Assembly: GCA_033807695.1 (NCBI GenBank)
Contig: CM066304.1
Coordinates: forward strand, 2,852,001-2,916,000
Direction of reading: 5' to 3'
DNA length: 64,000 nucleotides
From: Daedaleopsis sinensis
Lineage: Eukaryota; Basidiomycota; Agaricomycetes; Polyporales; Polyporaceae
In this document: in pieces, positions 9,913 to 21,800 of the stretch
How the letters are laid out: each line of letters opens with the position of its first letter
How positions within the stretch are numbered: position 1 is the first letter of the stretch
Program-made: the position numbers and the translations under genes
Notes under the pieces: model-generated
Database searches by the model: none
What the model was told of the DNA's origin: nothing
What the model saw: only the letters and a program-made list of their open reading frames with translations

Positions 9913-11721
9913 ATGCGCTCCTTCTTGTTGCCTCTAGGATGTGCACTCGCAGCGCGCTATGCAGCTGCGACTCCCCGAGCTTGGAGCACAGAAGAAGTCT
10001 CGAGCGAACCTGCGATTGTTGGAGGCGTGCGGATCCCTCATCGTGAGTTCTCTCCATACTGTTTCGGTTCTTCAGACACCCACACATCTTGTAGACAAGA
10101 GGCAGATCATAGAGGGTCCCGGAGGATACCAGTTCAACGTACTGGAACATCTAGCGGGCATAGCACCTTACTTCGACTCCCCTGGAGTGCAACTCGACCC
10201 AAGTCCTCCCGAAGGGTGCCATGTCAATAAGGCCACTTATCTCGTCCGTCACTCGAACATTTACGCCAATGACGTACGTTCTAGCCCTGACAATTTGCAG
10301 AAAAATTCCCTGCTCACGCTTCTCCGTAGTTCGATTACGAGACGTATATGGAGCCCTTCCTCTCCAAGCTCGCTAACTACACGAACAAGTCTGTCTTCAC
10401 GCAAACGTCGGATCTTACATTTTTAGCCAACTACACTTCGCCGATCACGAACGTGACGGAGCAAGTAGAGAAAGTCACCCCATCTGGTCTCGATGCTGCG
10501 TCTGCATTCGGTGGCGTCATCAAGCAACTCTACCCGGACTTACTCGGCAACACCGATGCTCTCACAGGCGCTCTCAGAGTATGGGCTGCTTCAGGTGTGC
10601 CGCACCATCTGTCTATTGTGGCGTGTCTGTTGACGGCTCGCTTTCAGCGGAAAGAGACGTTGAATCCGCAAAAGCGTTCATCGGAGGTCTTGGTAGCAGC
10701 GCGAGTCTTGCGGTCGTCAACGAGGGCGACAACGATAGCGCGAACTCGCTAACTCCTCATGTACGGTGCCTCCAATTGACGCTGTTTGACTCCTACCTGA
10801 CCATATTCACTAGGTCTCATGCCCTGTGTTCGACGCCGCGATGGGCTCAGACCAATCCGGCGCATGGATTGAGAGATATACCGCTCCGCTCATCGCACGC
10901 TTCAACAAGGCCGTGCCAGGGTTCAACTTCACCGACACGGACATCGTCGGCATGCAGCAGCTTTGTGGGTACGACGACGTCATCCGCAATCGCACCGACT
11001 TCTGCAACGTTTTCACTGCGGACGAGTGGCTCGACTTCGAGTACGCGAACGACCTCATGTACTTCTACAGCATCGGGTACGTCGCTGCCGTCCTGGCTGC
11101 TGTGCATACTCTGATAGAGGAGCGTACAGATACGGGAACCCGATCGCGCCGCAACTAGGCATGCCCTGGGTCCGCTCAGCGCTCGACATTCTCTCTGCGA
11201 ACGACACCACGACGTACAACCAGTCGCTCTACGTCTCCTTCTCGCACCGCGAGGAGCCCCCGCTGGTCATCACCGCGCTCAACCTGTTTAACAACTCCGC
11301 GTACTACCCCGCGCTCGACGTGAACAGCACGATGCCCACCGACCGGATCAACCGCCAGCGCGCGTGGCGCACGTCGTTCATCCTCCCCTTCCTCGGGCAC
11401 GTCGGCCTCGAGCGGCTCGAGTGCGCCAGCGCGTTCGTGAACTCGACCGGGGAGGACAACGGCGCGGAGTCGCTGCTGAACAGCGGCGCGTTCGTCCGCG
11501 TGCTGGTGAACGGCGCGCCGATCCCGCTCCCGGACTGCCAGGACGGCCCCGGGGCGTCGTGCGCGATGGCCGGGTTCGCAGAGTTCGTGGGGAGCAGGGC
11601 GGGCGTGTATGGGGACTTTGTGGGCGCGTGCGGGATCAACGAGACGGTGACGAACCGGACGAACGAGCTGACGATCTACGAGAAGAACGCGACGAATGCG
11701 AACGTGGTATTGATCGCGTGA
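9913..11721 (+). CDS. secreted histidine-acid-phosphatase (phosphoglycerate-mutase-like) protein, copy 1
   Basis: Six exons (9913-10042, 10095-10273, 10330-10594, 10648-10760, 10814-11076, 11130-11721) add up to 513 residues, a normal length for fungal branch-2 histidine phosphatases. The N-terminus MRSFLLPLGCALAARYAAA looks like a signal peptide. The catalytic region reads YLVRHSNIYANDFDYE, where the family consensus is RHGxRxP: the nucleophilic His and its Arg are kept but the following Gly is Ser and the second Arg is absent. A C-terminal SFSHREEPP stands where the HD/HAE proton-donor motif is expected. Many NxT/S sites (for example NFT, NKS, NYT, NVT, NST) and paired cysteines agree with a glycosylated extracellular enzyme. 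Phytase or acid phosphatase activity is family inference and is uncertain with this active site. Confidence 0.85.
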
Positions 11722-12135
11722 GGTGCGTCCTTGGTCCGATTTTAGAAAGGTCTTATGCAGAACTAACTCATTGCGGTTTCCAGAAGAATCTCAATCTGTG
11801 AAAATGCATTCGACCTCACTGACAAAGAAAAGACATTACTGCAACAACTTCTGACACACACGAACCGGACTTTGCACACTTATGATAATCCTGGACTTGC
11901 ATCGTTATAATACACAGCCATAATAGCACTGCGAATACTCTCTGTATCTCTAGCTCTAGCTAGATCATCTCATGATGTTCATGCTTTTGGATACTGTGCT
12001 TGTGTACGTATACTGTTCGCTCTCGGCGCGAGTAACTACAGCTATAGCCTGCTAATTAAGTATAATAGTGCTATGGCTGCCTGAGTTACCTACGAGTTAG
12101 AAGGTGAGCGCTTATACACCTTGTCCTCCGCCACA
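11722..12135. other. intergenic
   Basis: 414 bp holding the phosphatase 3' UTR and the VPS28 promoter. It is AT-richer than its flanks, with no gene. Confidence 0.6.
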
Positions 12136-13111
12136 ATGTCCATGTCTCTATCCGGCCCTCTCAACCTCGACGAAGAGGTCCGGCTCTACACCACCAACGC
12201 AGAACGCGAGAAGTATGGTCTCTTATCAACACTGTTTGGCATCATTGTCGCGCTGGAGTACCTCGAACGTGCGTATGTCCGGGACTCGGTAACTGCAGTC
12301 GAGTGAGTACCTCGTCTCTTCCGAGCACGGAAAAGGGCAGGACGGCAGAGGGACCAGATGCTGAGCGGCCCTGTCGAAGAGGTACTCTCCAGCATGTACA
12401 CGACTGCTGTCGCAGTACAAGACCATGTCGAAGCTCGTGGGGGAGGAAGTGAAGTCGATCGAAGAGTTTATGTCGCGATACCGGGTGAGCCCTACCCCCG
12501 CTCTAGCTCAGTAGCAATTGACTACTCATCGCGGTGTTCTCATTGCCTAGATGGACCACCCAGCTGCGCTGCACAGGATACAGGTCGGCGTGCCCGCGAC
12601 GATCGAGCACTCGAGCGAGGCTGGGCCCGAGACGTCCAAATGGGTCGCGGAGACCACGCAGGTCCGTCTTGCTCCCCATCGCGCTGTAGTGCGCATTCTC
12701 ATAACAAGTCCACAGAACTTCATCACGTTCGTGGACGCGCTGAAGCTGCGCATGCGCGCGAAGGACCAGCTGCACCCGATCCTGCAGGAGCTCGTGACGA
12801 GCTACGCGCGGTTCAAGGGGAGCAAGGACTGGGAGGGGCGCAGCAAGATGGTTGGCTGGTGCGTTCCCTACATTTGTCCTGCTGGGTCGCGTGCGTCAGA
12901 GGAGTTGACGGTGCTGCTAGGCTGATTACGCTCAACGGGATGAAGGCGTCAGAGGAGTTGACAGAAGAGCAAGCGCGGCAGGTGAGTAGTCCCGACGAGC
13001 TGTGTCCTGGGGGTGGTTTGCTCAGCAGGCGTCCTGTAGCTGTCGTTCGACATCGAGCATGCGTATGCAGAGTTCTTCAGGAGCTTGAGTGGTAAGGAAG
13101 ACCATTCGTGA
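12136..13111 (+). CDS. VPS28: ESCRT-I subunit VPS28, copy 1
   Basis: Six exons (12136-12302, 12382-12484, 12551-12661, 12716-12858, 12921-12981, 13040-13111) join into 218 residues, within the usual 210-240. The N-terminal core domain is clear: NLDEEVRLYTTNAEREKYG, LFGIIVALEYLERAYVRDSV, ACTRLLSQYKTM, SIEEFMSRYR. A basic stretch lies at the end of the core, then the four-helix C-terminal domain: NFITFVDALKLRMRAKDQLH, LVTSYARF, FDIEHAYAEFFRSL. VPS28 joins VPS23/TSG101 and VPS37 in ESCRT-I on endosomes and links it to ESCRT-II during sorting of ubiquitinated cargo. It lies 458 bp upstream of HUA1 on the same strand. This is a single-copy housekeeping gene in most fungi, so the second perfect copy at 26376 is unusual. 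Confidence 0.95.
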
Positions 13112-13569
13112 GCATCCGTGGTACTAGGAAGACTTGCTGAGGTCACTAGTGTGGAGATCCTGCACGCGATGTGCTATAGAAGCATACTTGTACACTATCC
13201 CGATTGTTGTATTACGCCGATGTGCTTGACTCGGTCGCGCAGGCGGACGTATCGCCTTAAATTGTACAGGTGGGCTCGGCCGACTGCGCTTGAGCTTGCA
13301 CCGCACCTAGTGCCCTATTTCATGCTTGACATGCTCGTTGCCTGCCCCGCAGCTTCCTTCTCTCACACTCATACTCACCCTCGCCCCCACTACACATCGT
13401 CTGTAATACGTGACGACGACGACTCGTTGACGAGGACCATTCCGAAGCCAACAGCATCCCGCACTGGACGCTACTGACGTATCAGATATCGGACATACGC
13501 GTACGAGCTAAAGAGGCCACAGTCAACTTTGACCGCACCTACTTACACCATAATCCGTTTCCATCGTCC
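13112..13569. other. intergenic VPS28-HUA1
   Basis: 458 bp with no gene. It contains CT-rich tracts at 13355-13400, as in many basidiomycete promoters, and no clear TATA box. Confidence 0.55.
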
Positions 13570-15036
13570 ATGACTTCGTCGCACAATCCCTTCCGCTCAC
13601 AAGCGGTAACACCCACTCCGACTGGGACGACGCCTCCATCAGGTTCTTCTAGCGCAGGTCCCAATGGCGGAAGTACTCATGCGCAGTCAGACTCGGGGTC
13701 AAGCTCTCGTCCTGCTCCGATTGACACATCTGTGAGCGATATCCTTTCTGAAGAGCTGCCCCCGGCGTACACGCCTTCTCCGAACTTCTACGAGGGAGAG
13801 GCGACCCTTGAAGTCGGCCCTCGCCGCCCCTTCCAGCAAACCGCACGCATCCCGCCACAGAACACATCTCAATTCCCATCTCAATTCCCGCCTCAGTCAT
13901 GGGGAGTCTCGCCACAGCCGTCGGGCGCGAGCAACAACTGGTCGGGCCAGCCGGGACACTCCCAGCAGTACTTTCATACGACTGCGTATGCCCCTCCTCC
14001 GCCTCCTCCCCCACCCATGCACCCAGACATGACTGGAATTTCTCGTCCGTCCTCGACGCCCGCGGCGCGTCTATCAGACTTCACGAGGGACTTCTATGCC
14101 GCTGGTGGAGGTGACTCTGGGCTGTATGGCGGGGTCAGCGCGCAATATCAGAATGGATCCCCCGGTGCGTCGTCGTCATCGTTGGGACCGAGGTATGCAC
14201 CTCCGCCCGGAGAACCTCCGAATCGTTCTGAGAAGGCGGGACTGTCGTCCCCTCGCTCCCCTGGGCCCTCCGCATCCTCGTCCAGCTCCAACGGTGTGCC
14301 AGATGATGGGCGTCCGACTGATCGTCCTGTGCCTGGGCACCCTTTGTTGCGTCAGGGGAAGGTTTTGGTCTATCCGCACGGCTACGAATGTCAGAAATGT
14401 GAGTACCTACTCCTGCGCAGCGTGACAATGGTATCGGGGTACTGACAACTGCATGATCTCCGCCTCGGACCATCTCCGCCAGGCCGCAACACTGGCTACA
14501 AGAACTTCGACCCATCCCACCCTTGCTCGCGCTGCTGGGAAAAGTACTCCAAGCCATATGCGGGGGCTATCACATATGCTACATGGACGCCCGACGGCAC
14601 GTCCTCGTCGTCCTCATCATCGTTCCAGCGACCCCTGCCGAATTTCCGCCCGCCCCAATCCTCACTACATCAGACCAGCTCGTCCTGGTCCGGCCCCATC
14701 TCAAGCCTCGCGCGCGCAGCGACGACCTCCCGGGCCAGCACCCCGTACGGTTCCGGGTACCCGGGCGCATCAGCTCGCGTCATCCCCATCGCAGGCGGGG
14801 CGTTGCCCATGGGCCCGTACCTGGCCAGAATGGGCGCCGGGTCCGGGTTCCCGCCCAACTCGTGGCAGGCGGGGCCCGCGCCGGGACCCGCGACCTCTGC
14901 GGTCTTCTCTCCTGGGGATCCACGGATAGGGGGCCGGATGTGCTGGCGGTGTGGGGGGCGGGGCAAGACGTCGTTCCTCATTTTCGACGAGGAGACGTGT
15001 GGCGTTTGTGGTGGGGTCGGACGGACGTTCGTGTAA
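13570..15036 (+). CDS. HUA1: HUA1-like proline-rich zinc-finger adaptor, copy 1
   Basis: Two exons (13570-14398, 14483-15036) give 460 residues. The N-terminal half is low-complexity Ser/Pro/Gln sequence with a PPAY motif at residues 64-67, a ligand for WW domains of Rsp5/Nedd4 ligases, and an eight-proline run near residue 145. The diagnostic part is GHPLLRQGKVLVYPHGYEC followed, across the intron, by QKCRNTGYKNF and PCSRCWEKYSKPY, the signature of yeast Hua1 and its homologues. Two further CxxCGGxG units end the protein (CWRCGGRG, CGVCGGVGRTF), a DnaJ-like zinc-binding arrangement. Yeast Hua1 acts at cortical actin patches and in ubiquitin-dependent trafficking; that role is transferred by homology. 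The neighbour VPS28 acts in the same sorting route. Confidence 0.9.
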
Positions 15037-16020
15037 GGCCACGCTGACATGGACGCCTTACAAGGGGACTCGGGACTGCAAGATGCCCGGCGGAATTAGC
15101 GACGGTTCGTTCGTTCATTTGATGTGCCTTGGTTCTCCTGCTGGTCCCAGGTCGTTTGAGCTGCGCGCATCGGCTACTGGCTAGTTTTCGTGGCTAACCG
15201 AGTTGGAAATATGGGACTCGAACCTTCTTTATCTTGCGCAATGGCGGTATGTAATTGCGATACATACTTGGCTCTTTCGTCTCTTCTATCCCGCAAAACA
15301 TGAAGTTAGACATGTATACCACCTTTCAACTTGTAGCAAGTAAGTACATGAACTCTACTATCCTGTGGTATGACAACAGTACAGAACGTTCTCGTCGTCT
15401 TGCCTTACCAATTATTAATGCTGTGTTTCTAGGAGACATACGTGCATCATGACTGCATGCATCTACGCTGCGGAGATTTGTTGAACTGCTCTGATGCGAA
15501 GCTCGTGGTAACATTCGTCACTGAGTATCGAGTTACTAGGATCCCATTCAGGTCGTCCTTGATCCTGGCGATCTATAGCGCTTCCTCACTCTCAGTTACA
15601 GGCACGAACTACTTTTGATGTGATGCATTTGCTCCAAGCGTACTTAGTCTGATCCTGGTTTGGAGGAGGATGCACACACAGGGCGAGATACAACGTACGA
15701 AATTGATCAATACTTTGCCGCCGGACTTGCTAATCTCATGCTCAAGGGGTTCTGATTGAATTCCTGGCAGAAGAAACCGCGTCGCTCGTTTGCGCCGGCA
15801 TGACCTGCATCACAGATGTCCGTATGGGTACCAATATGCAACGCTGCGTGTACCGCTGCCCCGCTGATATATATGCGTGTCTACGGACGTCCACAACGCC
15901 TTTCCATTGCTTTCCTTCCCTCTTCTCCTCCTCCACCACCTCGACTAGGGACTTTAGTCCTCATCATCCACTCCTTAACGAAACGCTGGCATCGTGTCGC
16001 TAGCTTGAACGGTAGCATCC
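15037..16020. other. intergenic HUA1-GMC
   Basis: 984 bp without a recognisable gene. A TATA-like GATATATATG at 15866-15875 and a CT-rich leader precede the GMC start. A T-loop-like GGTTCGAGTCCC on the minus strand near 15215 does not pair into a tRNA arm. Confidence 0.55.
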
Positions 16021-17888
16021 ATGATCTCCCGGAACTATATTCAGGCAGCTTTGCTCTTCACTTCTCTCTTCGCGCCTCAGTCTGCCCTCGGTGCCCTCTA
16101 CCAGAGTGCAGATGCCGCGAAGAACAAGCTTTCGCAAACTTCTTATGACTACATTATTGTAGGAGGTGCGTCCCTTTTCTGCCCCCTTCTTGCACTTGAC
16201 TCTGACATAGACAATAACGAACTTGCGTCGTGCGGTGCAGCCGGCGCTGCCGGTGGTGTTTTGGCAAACCGGCTGTCGGAGAACAGCGCCACGAAGGTTC
16301 TGCTGATCGAGGCAGGCAGCAGGTCAGCACGTTACGCGTTCAAGAAAGTTGGACAGCTCCAGCTCATGAAATGACTAGCGACTACCAGAACGTAGACATC
16401 GAAATTCCATGGCTCGCGCCTGTATTGACCGGTTCCAACTTTGTACGCTCACTCACCCATCGTCTGCTGCGGCTCAGTCTCAAATGGCGTACAGGACTGG
16501 AACTACACGACCGCTCCCCAAGTTGCGCTAGACGACCGTTCAATCGGCTACGCGCGTGGAAAGGTTCTCGGAGGTTCGACGTCCATCAGTAGGTCTCTAC
16601 CTCGTCGTCAATCTGTGCGTCGCGCTGACCGACGGACAGACTATATGATCTACACGCGTGGATCGAAGGACGACTATGATCGCCTGGCGAGCGTCACGGG
16701 CGACAACGGCTGGAACTGGAGCAACATGAACCAGTACTTCCGCAAGGTGCGTCTTATCCCATCCACTAGCGACGGCGTAGCGCTGGGATGCCCTGCTCAA
16801 GCGGCGCGTTGTGCTTATAGTTGGAGAACTTCACCGTCTCCTCCACCGTCACCGACTCCCGCAGCAAGTACGTGCCACAGGTCCACAGCACGACTGGTCC
16901 CCTCGGCGCCGGCCTCCCGCAAGTCGCGCTCGCAACAGACGAGATCGCTCTGGAAGCGCAGTCGCAGCTCTCCGCCGAGTTCCCGTACAATCTGGACGTC
17001 AACTCTGGGAACATGATCGGTTTCAGTACGTATCTACTCCCGGACGATCATCGTTCTCACCGCATACGCACATAACCATGTGGGCGCGCTCATTTATCCA
17101 ACGGCTGACGTAATTTGTCCTGTTCCTCCTTACAGGCTGGACTCCGTTCGCGGTATGTCGATCCACCATTGCTGGGACCGGACATCTTCTGATCAGGCGG
17201 TTACATCTGGTTTCTTCTTCCTAATCTCCGATCCTCCCGTAACGCGTCTGTGTTGTCCGCACGTTATCTCGTCGTGGCACGGACTTTCGGAATTCAGATC
17301 CAGGACGGTGCTCGCTCGAATTCGGCGAGGAACTACATCGCGCCCGCTCTCTCGCGTAGCAACCTCGACGTCATTGTCAACACCCAGGTCACTCAGGTTT
17401 ACAAGACCGGCACCTCGCTCAGGACGCCCATCGTGCGCGGCGTGAAGTTCGCGAGCGGTCCCACTGGCAAGGTCTACAGCGCCGTCGCGAAGAAGGAGGT
17501 CATCCTCTCCGCAGGTTCTATCGGCACGCCCCAGATCTGTATGTTCGCCCCCAGGCCCGGCGGTCTCTCTTAACCTTAATACCGTTCTTCTCACGAACTT
17601 CCGCCAGTGATGCTCTCCGGCATCGGTCCCTCGGCGCAGTCCAAGGCGTTAAAGATCTCGACACTCGTTGACCTGCCCGACGTTGGCCAGAACATGCAGG
17701 ACCACCCGCTGCTGACGACTAACTACGCAGTCAGCAGCACAGACACGCTCGACCAGCCACGCGCTCCATCAACTCGCGCAAGAGGAGGGCTTGCTTCTCG
17801 CTCAGCCTCCCGCTCAGCCGTAGTTCCCGCAACCATCCGTCGCTGGTGCGCATGCGCGCGAGCATGCGGAGGCAGCGTATACTTGTGA
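16021..17888 (+). pseudogene. GMC oxidoreductase, copy 1, truncated by the duplication junction
   Basis: Identical to the first 368 codons of the intact gene at 30261. It keeps the signal peptide, the FAD-binding IIVGAGAAGGVLANRL, and the GMC signature ARGKVLGGSTSI. At 17756 the sequence jumps into the antisense of gene A and adds about 43 unrelated residues before a stop at 17886-17888, for a predicted 411 residues against 606. The C-terminal substrate-binding part and both catalytic-site histidine motifs are missing. Oxidase activity is therefore not expected. It is a by-product of the tandem junction, or of a mis-assembly if the duplication is not real. Confidence 0.9.
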
Positions 17889-19218
17889 TCCCGAACGAGA
17901 GGAGCAGCTGCTCGAAACGTTCTGCCTCTGCGTATGGGACGGAAAGCGAGAGGAGAAGGTCCAGGATCTGGGAGCTCTGCTGCGGCGGGAACGGCGCGGC
18001 GCTCCGGGTTGAGGGCGGGGTCGAGGGCGCGGCCTGGATGGTACTAGTTGAGCGGGACGTCGCTGCGGTCCGGGGAACGAGGAATGTCGGCGGCGAGCCG
18101 GACGTGCGCGACCCCAGATCGGCGGAGAACGCAGGCATATACGCTGTCTCTACGAGCGTGCGAGAAGAGCACGGACTCGCGGACGACAACGGGCAGTCGG
18201 ACAGAGGCACCGAGGACCGTGGCGATGCCGATCGCGACCTCGAAGAAGATGGTGGTAGGGTGCGTGAGGTTGCTTCACTGCCACCAGAGGAAGTAGTACA
18301 GTGTGTAGACTGGAATAAAAGCGATGAGTATTTGATGAGTGATACTGGTCTTACAGAACAGAACGTACATGCTTGCGTCGCGGTCCTGAATTCCATGCGG
18401 GGATCAGCTCGTCAGGTCGAACGGGTGACAAAGGCCGTATGTGATCAAACCCAGGATAATCTGTATGATGTGCAACGCGCGCAGGATTCTTTCGTCTCTT
18501 AGGTTTAGGTAGCTCGTTCGAAAAGTAGTTTGTCATCTAAAAGACCTGTAAGCGACGGGTAGAATAATGTACTTCGTGCAAGTATCCCGGTTAATCACCA
18601 ACTTACGTCGTCGAAACCGCCAAAGTGGTTGCACGCGGCATAGTCCGCGGGTAGACGGCAACGATTCCTCAGTGCTACCTTCAGGTAGAACTTCACCGGC
18701 CAAGCGTCTTCATAGTAGACTCTAAGGACAGGTAGACGCTTGATGACCTATTAAATCGTAACAACACCAGGTCAGGCATTTGACCGTAATATATTCATTA
18801 CAGATAGTGTAGTTGTTGAAACACATCATTGTGCTTACCTCTGACTCGATAGAGCGCATAATCTCGGGGTTCTGTCGACTGAACGGAACCCGCCTATCGA
18901 TGCCATGTTTGCGCCAAACCTCCCGGATCAAAGCCTGTTGTAACGACAATTGGAGGTTCGTGAGTAGCATTGTGCATACGACGATGAACCTATACTCACC
19001 AATACTTTGCTAAATGTGTCATCCAGCAAGCCCATTTCGCTTTGCAGGGATCTCTCCCCATTGCCCGCATCGTATAACCTACATTTTCCAGGGCTATACG
19101 ACGGTGCAGGTCTCCGTACACCTGCGCACTCCGTGTGAGACCTAGTAGTACGAGTGGAAGTCAACGAATTACAATGCTCACAGGTAGTAGGGAGCCATTG
19201 AAGTCTGTTATCTGTCAT
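17731..19218 (-). CDS. family-1 protein A, copy 2, altered C-terminus
   Basis: Same five-exon model as 3506-4978, shifted by 14,240. The C-terminal helical module is complete, but past ERVA the frame runs through the junction into the antisense of the GMC gene. It ends GRACLCC with a stop at 17731 instead of -IE, giving 394 residues. Compared with copy 1 it has coding changes LG to FE in the C-terminal module, A to T and T to I in the linker, and C to W near ELIPA. Its 3' end overlaps the truncated GMC reading frame of copy 1 tail to tail (17731-17888). Confidence 0.68.
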
Positions 19219-20263
19219 TCTGAGATGCGAAGAAGAACCTCGCCGTCCTAAGGGATAGTGAAAGCGAAGACTGGCCTGACCTCGATCTCAGTGCGATTTA
19301 AGCACTGAATCACCAGAGCTCCGTCAGAAGCGCACTGGAGTCTTGAGCTACCGCCCCCAGCGCTACCTGCTATTGTGTTTACCACACAGCGAACCCGACT
19401 TAGATATGGGTAGACTCACAATGATGGGAACATCAGACCCCGCGCACACCTATATGGTATCTTTGAGTACTCACATTAGATTCACACTACTCCCGCTAGT
19501 GAAGGGCGCAACCTTCCGGAAGAGCGCATCTCTGTTAGGAGATCGCGACTCCAGGGTCAGGTAACTTGGTTCAGGACGTGGCTTGCCACAGCTCGCCTGT
19601 GCTTGCATCGGCGGGGATAAGTCTGTTGCGTTTTTGCGTTCGCCGAAGCTGCGAAGGTCTGGGATTCTGACACATCCATCCCTCATCTTGTCCAAGAGCA
19701 GTATCTGAGGAAGCAAAAGACAATAAACTTTGAGTGAGTGCAGCGGCGCAAATTTCGAAGCCGCAGCGAACTCCACTACGTAGTAGTACAGGGCTGGAGG
19801 AGAAGTTTCATAAGGTGTCAGGTCAAGAAGGTTTCGCACACACCGTGCTCGTCTGAGATGTTACTAGAACCTGCTGCTATGGCATCCTGAGCGAGCCAAC
19901 AAGTTCAACGGTGCTGCTGGCCCAGTGAGGCCTCGAGACTCGAGTCCGAGGCCGAAGTCCAGCCGAGCTTTGCCACAGACGTGTTGTGGACTATTTGGTC
20001 ACGGGTCTCGAGCGCTTGAGCACTGCCAATGCCGCGGTGACTCGTGAGGCCAATCCAAGGCCAATCTCCTCCTCCGTGACATCGATATTCAAAGTCGCTA
20101 CAGGTATGTTGCTTTTCAGCCCACCTAACGTTAGGATGCAGAAAGCTTGATTCTAGGGTGACCAAAATCTTATCGATCCCTCATACTTAGGTTCTCTAGT
20201 ACTACTACGTAGTACGTAGTACCCCCCGAATCGCTGAGTCGTACAGCTTGCAACACCTTCTCG

Positions 20264-21378
20264 ATGCCTGAGCCATCCTCTACTGTAAGCAAGAGAAGTC
20301 GCGACGGTGCATGCGATGAGTCAGGTCTCCATACAAAAAAGGCACGGCTGGATAACGACACCAATCTTGGGCTACAAGCAGATGATGAGTTCTGGGAGGA
20401 CGATGGGAATGTCGTGCTGCTCGCACGGCGCGTCGGTTTCAGGATTTACAAGGGCGTTTTGGCGCATCACTCGACTATATTTGCCGACATGTTCTGCATT
20501 CCTCAGCCTGCCGCCGATGTCTCTACCCCGGGAGTACCCCCTGGATGTCCCGTGGTGCATCTTGATGACAGCCCGGAGGATCTCCGCCATGTCCTGCGAG
20601 CTATCCTTCCGAGGAAGAAAACAAGGTGAACGCTTTCATATAAGTTCAGATACTCCTGTGTATGACTCACCCTGTGGATACGTGAAGACTAGTGCACAAC
20701 GAAGTCCCGAGCCTCTCTTTTCAAGCCATCTCCGCATATGCTCGTATCGGCCACAAATACCAGATCGATCATTTGATGACGCAAGCCGTCGAGTTCCTGA
20801 AGACCTACTTCAACGACGACTTCTCCCGCTGGTCGACCTCTTCGAACAATACCGTCGTTCCACCTGGGTGGAACAATCGTCATGCTATCGGTGTCGTCAA
20901 TATCGCCCGCCTCGTCGACTGCCGATCCGTCCTCCCCGCGGCATTAGCCATCTGCTGTGAGCTCAAGCCAGGGATTCTAATCCATGGCTTCAAACGGGAG
21001 GATGGGTCAGACGAGAGACTGGACGAGAGCGACCTATTGCAATGCTTGCAGGCCAAGGTTGACCTCACGCGGGAAGGAAGTGCCGCCGTCGCCCGCGCGT
21101 TTTCGCCCTTCGACCACCAGGCATGTACAAGCACGTACGGCTCTAGGGCATGCGTCACCCGGATGACTGCCATGCTTTGCGCCATGGTCAATCTACCGAG
21201 TAGCCTTGCACGCACGAGTCCGTTCTACGACTGGTCGTCCCATGTGGATGAGGTGTCGCCGAAGGCGAGGATATGCAAGTCCTGCAAAGGGACCCTTCTA
21301 GGTCGCCTTCGCTCGGAGCAGCTAGGGCTATGGAATCGACTCCCGGAGATATTGGACATACAGGCTGATGGGTGGTGA
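20264..21378 (+). CDS. BTB/POZ domain protein, copy 2
   Basis: Exact repeat of the gene at 6024-7138 (exons 20264-20625 and 20688-21378, 350 residues). I saw no base difference in the coding or flanking sequence. If both copies are real, dosage is the only difference. Confidence 0.85.
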
Positions 21379-21800
21379 AAAGGTGCGTAAACGGATAAGT
21401 TACGCTCTTCCTCTCAGAATGTACCACATCAGGAGGCTCTTGAACTCAGCGTCGCTCAGGTACAGCTTAGCTGTGAAGTACATAGCAACACACCGCTTGG
21501 TAGAGGCAGAGAAATGAGTTTGTACGTCGTCCCGATCCCATTCGCGGTTTACTTCAAACAAAGATTCATGACGTATCTAGATCTTCAATGAAGAGATAAC
21601 TCGTATGGTAAAGAAGTAAAGAAGACACTCCATTTCATGTACTGCGTACACGACCGGTCTGGGCAGCTCGTAATTGTCAAGATTTGACATTGGAATGTGA
21701 TGAGGTTGAGGGCGTACTGACCCTTTTAGACTCTTCGTGTGTACGTATGTTAGACTGACATCAAACTCCCGAGACTACCATTGTCAACCCATCCGCGTCC

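Larger units (their letters stand above)
3517..17756. repeat. 14,240-bp tandem direct duplication, copy 1
   Basis: Every base examined from 3517 onward recurs 14,240 bp later. The left boundary is exact: sequence left of 3516 is not repeated at 17756. Copy 1 contains gene A (with its native stop), the BTB gene, gene B, the acid-phosphatase-like gene, VPS28, HUA1 and a GMC gene cut at 17756. The differences I found from copy 2 are nine substitutions between 3596 and 4153 and one at 17720. All open frames from 4163 to 17,700 are mirrored unchanged in copy 2. Confidence 0.97.

Noticed and set aside
10960..11720. 252- and 145-codon overlapping frames in the phosphatase-like gene
   Set aside because: Only the frame with HREEPP continuing from the spliced GYGNPI exon matches the family. 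The Arg-rich one is a shifted reading of GC-rich DNA.
13640..15050. Long antisense and alternate-frame ORFs inside HUA1
   Set aside because: They come from GC-rich, low-complexity Pro/Ser codons. The HUA1 frame alone has conserved CxxC and PPxY motifs and spans both exons.
15200..15260. tRNA-like T-loop (GGTTCGAGTCCC on the minus strand)
   Set aside because: The T-arm bases do not pair and no acceptor, D or anticodon arm can be drawn upstream.
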